DNA of 64,000 nt from Herbaspirillum huttiense (GTDB taxonomy: Bacteria > Pseudomonadota > Gammaproteobacteria > Burkholderiales > Burkholderiaceae_D). The stretch spans positions 1,426,001 to 1,490,000 of the forward strand of contig NZ_CP037993.1 of NCBI RefSeq assembly GCF_004367745.1, read 5' to 3'. Position 1 is the first letter of the stretch, and each line of letters begins with the position of its first letter. Of the stretch, positions 60,525 through 64,000 are shown piece by piece. The notes beneath the pieces are model-generated. The model saw only the letters and a list, made by a program, of their open reading frames with translations. It was not told the origin of the DNA and did no database searches. A program made the translations under genes and the position numbers.

Positions 60525-61133
60525 TCACTGACTGGATTTGTTTTTGATCCTGTTTCCTACCTGGAGCCATAAAGATTTTATGTCCGAGATTCGCGCCTTC
60601 TGTTTGCGCCTCACATCATCGGAAAGATGAAATATGCTGTAAATGAATACGCCCTCACGCAGCTGGTAATAGGCACTGTGACAGGTGTTGGTTGGTCGAT
60701 ACCCAATTCCATCACACAGATTGCAATCAATCTCGGCGGCATAATTCTTGATGGGGTGGATGATAAACGGCGTCATTGGATAGATGAACATCGGGGTGAC
60801 GCTCCAGTAGCCAATCTCTTCTTTACTGCGGTCACCCCAATGTTCTTCATCAGGTACTTCGTCCCATATGCCCATGTCGAAGCGCACTTCTTCACTAGAA
60901 GAAATGCAGAAATTGCCAAGCCATTTTTTTCTCTCTTTGGACAAGAAGACCGTGCAATACGTATCGCCGGACTTGGTATTCCATGGAGATGGCTTTTTAG
61001 AGATGGCCCATGTGTTGGGGATGTTCATGACTTTTTTCACCAAGGTCAGATCGCCGGAAGACAATGTTGCAGTCTTGCCGGAATTCATTAGTAAGACCCC
61101 GAGAAGGAGCAGGTAGTAATTGGACGCTTTCAT
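60525..61133 (-). CDS. Secreted putative T6SS immunity protein, copy A (distal)
   Basis: A 202-residue protein with an N-terminal signal peptide (LLLLGVLLMNSGKTATLSS, cleavage about 22). It shares over its whole length the pattern of copies B and C: TYCTVF, WLGxxC, Y-W-x-VTP...IYPMTPFI, TCHxAxYxxREGVFIYS, and ISDIxxLWLQVGN. Four cysteine positions are common to all three copies, suggesting periplasmic disulfides. Copy A has an extra CxxC-like LCDG and is the most diverged near residue 50. It is AT-richer than the rest of the window and the last gene of the effector module. Family name unknown to me. Confidence 0.65.
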   Translation of the reverse strand: MKASNYYLLLLGVLLMNSGKTATLSSGDLTLVKKVMNIPNTWAISKKPSPWNTKSGDTYCTVFLSKERKKWLGNFCISSSEEVRFDMGIWDEVPDEEHWGDRSKEEIGYWSVTPMFIYPMTPFIIHPIKNYAAEIDCNLCDGIGYRPTNTCHSAYYQLREGVFIYSIFHLSDDVRRKQKARISDIKSLWLQVGNRIKNKSSQ

Positions 61134-61219
61134 TTAGTTTTTGATTGCTGTTGTTGATGAGGACTGCCAAGAAAGGCTGGATCGACAGGAGAGAGTTGCA
61201 GAGCCTGCTGAATGCGGTA

Positions 61220-61828
61220 TCAGCGGCTGGATTTTTTTCTTACCTTATTCCCTACCTGAAGCCATAGGGCACGGATGTCAGAAATTTTTACCTTTTGCTC
61301 GCGCTTCACGTCGTCCGATACGTGAAACAGGCTGTAGATGAAGACGCCTTTTCGCATCTCATACAGAGCGGTGTGGCAAGTGCTGGTAGCGCGATAAACG
61401 GGACCATCCTCCATGTAGCAGTCCGATTCTGCGGCGTAGATCTTTATCGGTTTCAAAATAAACGGGGTCATTGGGTAGATGGAGAGTGGCGTTACACGCC
61501 AGTAGCCGACTTCGTATCGGCTACGATCAGCCCAGTCCTCCTCTTCGGGAACTTCATTCCTGATGCTCATGGCTTTGATGAAATCCTTGTTTGACGTGAG
61601 GCAAAGTTCTCCAAGCCACTGATTTTTCTTCCGTAACGAAAATACCGTGCAATAGGTTTCTGGAAATTCCTTTCCTAGTGGAGCCATATTTTTTTTGACA
61701 TGCCATGCGGGTGGGATATGCAGACCTTGCTTCAGTAGGGCTAAATCTCTCGTAGAAATCTCTTTCGCCGAAACTGAGGGGGGGAACGCCGCGAAGAGTG
61801 TGAAGAAGAGAATCCGGGTTCTGATCAT
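61220..61828 (-). CDS. Secreted putative T6SS immunity protein, copy B (middle)
   Basis: A 202-residue paralogue of copies A and C. It has a clear signal peptide ILFFTLFAAFPPSVSA (cleavage about 22) followed by KEISTRDLALLKQGLHIPPAW. The mature part keeps the four shared cysteines, VGYWRVTPLSIYPMTPFI and VSDDVKREQKVKISDIRALW. The end is Lys/Arg-rich (VRKKSSR). ATG 61828 lacks a strong ribosome-binding site. It lies 86 bp before copy A and about 200 bp after copy C. Sequence is closer to copy C than to A in the NMAPLGK region. Confidence 0.68.
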   Translation of the reverse strand: MIRTRILFFTLFAAFPPSVSAKEISTRDLALLKQGLHIPPAWHVKKNMAPLGKEFPETYCTVFSLRKKNQWLGELCLTSNKDFIKAMSIRNEVPEEEDWADRSRYEVGYWRVTPLSIYPMTPFILKPIKIYAAESDCYMEDGPVYRATSTCHTALYEMRKGVFIYSLFHVSDDVKREQKVKISDIRALWLQVGNKVRKKSSR

Positions 61829-62026
61829 GTTGTTTATTCGTTAGTATGGTCTGCGCCCGCTTCGTCTCTTTCAAGCACACAGCCAGTTGCAGCCGGCATA
61901 TATATTTTCATGCTGTCGACCCTGGCCGCTGCTCGGAAAGGGGATGTTCTCAAGCGGAGAGTGATTTTTTCTTTGCACACTGCTAATTGGTATTTGGAAG
62001 TTTTTTGATTTTCTTTCCGACTCGCT

Positions 62027-62629
62027 TCAGTTTGGGCCGGATTTATTCTCGATCTTCTTGCCAACTTGAATCCATAAATTTCTAATGTCCGAGACATAGG
62101 CTTTACGCTGACGCTTCACGTCATCGGAAATATGGAAGATGCTGTGCAGAAAAACGCCTTCGCGCAACTGATAGAAGGCAGCATGGCAGGTGCTGGTTGG
62201 CCGATTCCCTCGCTCATCAAGACTACAATCCACTTCGGCCTCATAAGTCTTTATCGGGTCGAGGATGAATGGCGCCATTGGATAGATGAACATTGGCGTG
62301 ACAATCCAATAGCCGACTTCGTATTTGCTTCGGCCGGCCCAGTCTTCATCTTCAGGGCGTTCGTCTCGAACACCCATGGCGCTGATGAAATTCTGGTTTG
62401 ACGAAAGACAGAGTCGTCCCAGCCATTGATTGCTCTTCCGTGAGTAAAATTCGGTGCAGTATGTTCTCGGATAGTCTTTTCCGAGTGGAGCCATATTTTT
62501 TCTGATACGCCACGTTGCCGGGATATGCAGATCTTGCGACAGCGCGATGATCTCCTTTTTGTAAATCTCACTTGCTACAGTTGACTGAAGGAATAATGCA
62601 AGTTGGATACCTGCACACGGCCATCGCAG
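62027..62629 (-). CDS. Putative T6SS immunity protein, copy C, overlapping the effector gene; no canonical start before its signal peptide
   Basis: The frame homologous to copies A and B is open from a stop at 62633-62635. Between that stop and ATG 62494 it encodes a hydrophobic core and cleavage site (GIQLALFLQSTVA then SEIYKKEIIALSQDLHIPATW). These align with the signal peptide and mature start of copy B. No ATG, GTG or TTG lies in this part; only CTG 62629 would include the signal peptide. ATG 62494 gives a 155-residue form without export signal. ATG 62624 is in another frame. So either CTG is used, or the gene is frameshifted. The mature part keeps all four shared cysteines. Confidence 0.55.
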   Translation of the reverse strand: MRWPCAGIQLALFLQSTVASEIYKKEIIALSQDLHIPATWRIRKNMAPLGKDYPRTYCTEFYSRKSNQWLGRLCLSSNQNFISAMGVRDERPEDEDWAGRSKYEVGYWIVTPMFIYPMAPFILDPIKTYEAEVDCSLDERGNRPTSTCHAAFYQLREGVFLHSIFHISDDVKRQRKAYVSDIRNLWIQVGKKIENKSGPN

Positions 62630-63810
62630 TTGCTATCAAGCCAGCTGCGGATGGTCCGGGAGTCGCAGCGGCTGTCCTGATCCGTATCGTCATCGATGAG
62701 CCGCCATCCCTTCCAGGGCGGGAAATCCGCATCGCTGAAGATGCGGATGTTGGGCGCGTGGAGATTGACCCAGCCGAATCCCTCGGAATACGGAACTTTC
62801 CTCCAATGCGGCAGCGAGGCCGAGGGCAGCTTGTCAGGACCGATCACGCGTCCGAAACGCAGCAGTTCATAGACGGCAGCGGGTGCCGGCCGCTGCGCAT
62901 CGGGAAAGGCCTTGGCAATCCGTACCGCATTTCTGTAGAGACCGGCCTCGCCATCCTTGTCCGGCAAGGGCGCGCCCATCCGGCTCCCATCCATGGCGTA
63001 AGCGGAGACCACGGCTTCGCCGGTACGCGCAACATCGCCCTCCGCACCGGGGTAACGCACTCCCACAAGATAGTCACTCGCCGTCGCATGAATGGCTGTC
63101 AGGGCCACCGGAGGATCCTGTTCTTCATCGCCGGCGCGCCGCTTGCGTTTCGGGGGCGGCGTCATCGCCTGCGCGGAATGCGGCAGGGGCTCCTGATCGA
63201 AGACCGGCGTGCCGGCGGGGATGAGGAAAAAGGTCTCGCCGAAGATCACATCATTGCGTCCATTCGAGGCAAGAGACAACGCGTCTGCAGCGCGGCCCGC
63301 GAGACGGACGAGATTGGCATCGTCGCAGATGATCTCGACATGCAGGCGGCCCTTTTCGCCATTGATGTAGCCCGCCTGCCCGATGATTTCCTTGCGATGC
63401 ACGAAGCGCTTGAGCATCGTGGCCGGCGCGATGTCATGCAAGTGCATGTAGACACTGAAGAAGACGACGAGCGCCTGTTCACCTTCGCCGATCTCGGCTT
63501 CATGCCTGATGACGACCACGCCGTCGCTGGTCGCGCCGTTGTACATGAGGGGATGTTCAGGCGGCAGGTTGGGCAAGCCTTTCGTTGGCGGGCGCACAAA
63601 GACGATGGTGCCATCCGCAATGGCCCGGACGGGTTCATGGGCGTTGCCTGCCTTCGGAGCGGTCAGGTGAATCCCGCCATGCCATCCGAGATTGAAACTG
63701 ACCGGAAATGCGCCCCGGCCAGGCGCATCGCCGTTCATGGCCAGGTCCAGCCATTCGTCTTCGGTTTGTTGGCCCGTGCGCGGTGGCAGGAAAGGGGGAC
63801 TGATCAGCAT
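62575..63810 (-). CDS. T6SS effector candidate with degenerate M23 peptidase-like domain
   Basis: A 411-residue protein without signal peptide, directly behind vgrG. Residues about 35-165 resemble the LytM/M23 fold: W43-H-G-G-I-H48, YMHL with H123, and RLHVEI with H157. The usual H-x3-D and H-x-H pairs read H-x3-H and R-L-H, so metal binding may be altered. The middle is a linker with a basic patch (PPPKRKRRAGDEE). The C-terminal end carries an Asp-rich Ca-binding-like segment (IDDDTDQDSRCDS). An expected role is peptidoglycan cleavage in rivals. GAGGACATC precedes ATG 63810. Immunity copy C overlaps its 3' end. Confidence 0.62.
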   Translation of the reverse strand: MLISPPFLPPRTGQQTEDEWLDLAMNGDAPGRGAFPVSFNLGWHGGIHLTAPKAGNAHEPVRAIADGTIVFVRPPTKGLPNLPPEHPLMYNGATSDGVVVIRHEAEIGEGEQALVVFFSVYMHLHDIAPATMLKRFVHRKEIIGQAGYINGEKGRLHVEIICDDANLVRLAGRAADALSLASNGRNDVIFGETFFLIPAGTPVFDQEPLPHSAQAMTPPPKRKRRAGDEEQDPPVALTAIHATASDYLVGVRYPGAEGDVARTGEAVVSAYAMDGSRMGAPLPDKDGEAGLYRNAVRIAKAFPDAQRPAPAAVYELLRFGRVIGPDKLPSASLPHWRKVPYSEGFGWVNLHAPNIRIFSDADFPPWKGWRLIDDDTDQDSRCDSRTIRSWLDSNCDGRVQVSNLHYSFSQL

Positions 63811-63832
63811 GATGTCCTCGTCGAAGAAAAAA

Positions 63833-64000
63833 TTACTGTGAGTAGGGATAGCGTTTCGGCAGTGTCAGGCTGCTCGCCGGCAGCAGTGGCATCGCATACG
63901 ACACGCGTGCCGGACCCGTCATCACATGCTGCGACGCCTTGCATTCCCATTTGCCGGCGGTTCCTTGCGTGATCCCGGAGGCGTTGATCTGGATGAAGGA
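63833..64000 (-). CDS. vgrG: C-terminal end of a VgrG spike protein, partial
   Basis: Fifty-five codons run in from the right edge to TAA 63833-63835. The sequence INASGITQGTAGKWECKASQHVMTGPARVSY followed by MPLLPASS has the form of the DUF2345 tail of type VI secretion VgrG proteins (I-x-x-x-GI-x-x-x-T-x-G-x-x-x-x-K-A-x-x-H-x-x-x-GP, then LP-x-LP). It lies 22 bp before the effector gene on the same strand, the usual order of spike then cargo. Only the tail is visible, so the rest of the spike cannot be checked. Confidence 0.7.
   Translation of the reverse strand, partial: SFIQINASGITQGTAGKWECKASQHVMTGPARVSYAMPLLPASSLTLPKRYPYSQ

Noticed and set aside
61834..62097. 87-codon minus-strand frame between immunity copies B and C
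   Set aside because: It overlaps the end of copy C in another frame, has no family resemblance to the paralogues and no start signal.
1..64000. CRISPR arrays, tRNA or rRNA genes, insertion sequences
   Set aside because: I saw no regularly spaced direct repeats, cloverleaf-like genes, rRNA segments or transposase frames. The palindromes at 42.4 and 49.2 kb are the only mobile-like features.

Overview
The window looks like the chromosome of a plant-associated betaproteobacterium, most likely Herbaspirillum or a close Oxalobacteraceae relative. GC is high almost throughout. The aromatic-catabolism gene set (cat, ben and an indole-acetate iac set) and the LysR, FixJ and AcoR-type regulators fit that group. 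The genus is inferred; no rRNA or tRNA gene is visible here.

Left part (1-13.3 kb). After the tail of an SGNH/AlgX-like acetyltransferase gene comes a tight four-gene MukF/MukE/SMC/Toprim operon (275-6495) that matches the Wadjet (JetABCD, MksBEFG) plasmid and phage-DNA defence architecture. Next is a Gram-negative stressosome module (7166-13284): RsbR, RsbS, RsbT, an RsbW-like/PP2C fusion, a histidine kinase carrying an extra RsbT-like ATPase domain, and a REC-HK-REC hybrid kinase. It contains no sigma factor and no DNA-binding output protein.

Centre (13.3-41.4 kb). catechol ortho-cleavage genes (pcaD, catC, catR, catB, catA) adjoin the benzoate dioxygenase operon benABCD with a RidA-family gene, benK and benE. 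Immediately behind benE lie two dynamin-like GTPase genes and a membrane-anchored chemoreceptor-type signalling protein, a trio with no obvious role in catabolism. An AcoR-like sigma-54 activator faces a GMC alcohol dehydrogenase / aromatic aldehyde dehydrogenase / MetA-type outer-membrane channel cluster, and a near-consensus -24/-12 promoter lies upstream of the GMC gene. This suggests a benzyl alcohol to benzaldehyde to benzoate route that feeds ben and cat. A periplasmic molybdoenzyme trio, a MocA-type cytidylyltransferase and a chemoreceptor follow.

Right part (40.8-60.4 kb). A split indole-3-acetate catabolic cluster is recognised as iacG, iacF, iacD, iacC and iacH, then iacA, iacB and iacE. 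It comes with a LysR regulator, a FixJ-type response regulator and a PAS histidine kinase placed about 8 kb apart, a trimeric porin, and a branched-chain-type ABC importer with a fused permease-ATPase. Its expected end product, catechol, is the substrate of catA in the same window.

Right edge (60.5-64 kb). A visibly AT-richer segment holds the end of a VgrG spike gene, a degenerate M23-fold T6SS effector candidate, and three tandem paralogous secreted proteins that are probably its immunity family. The copy closest to the effector overlaps the effector gene's 3' end and has no canonical start codon that would include its signal peptide.
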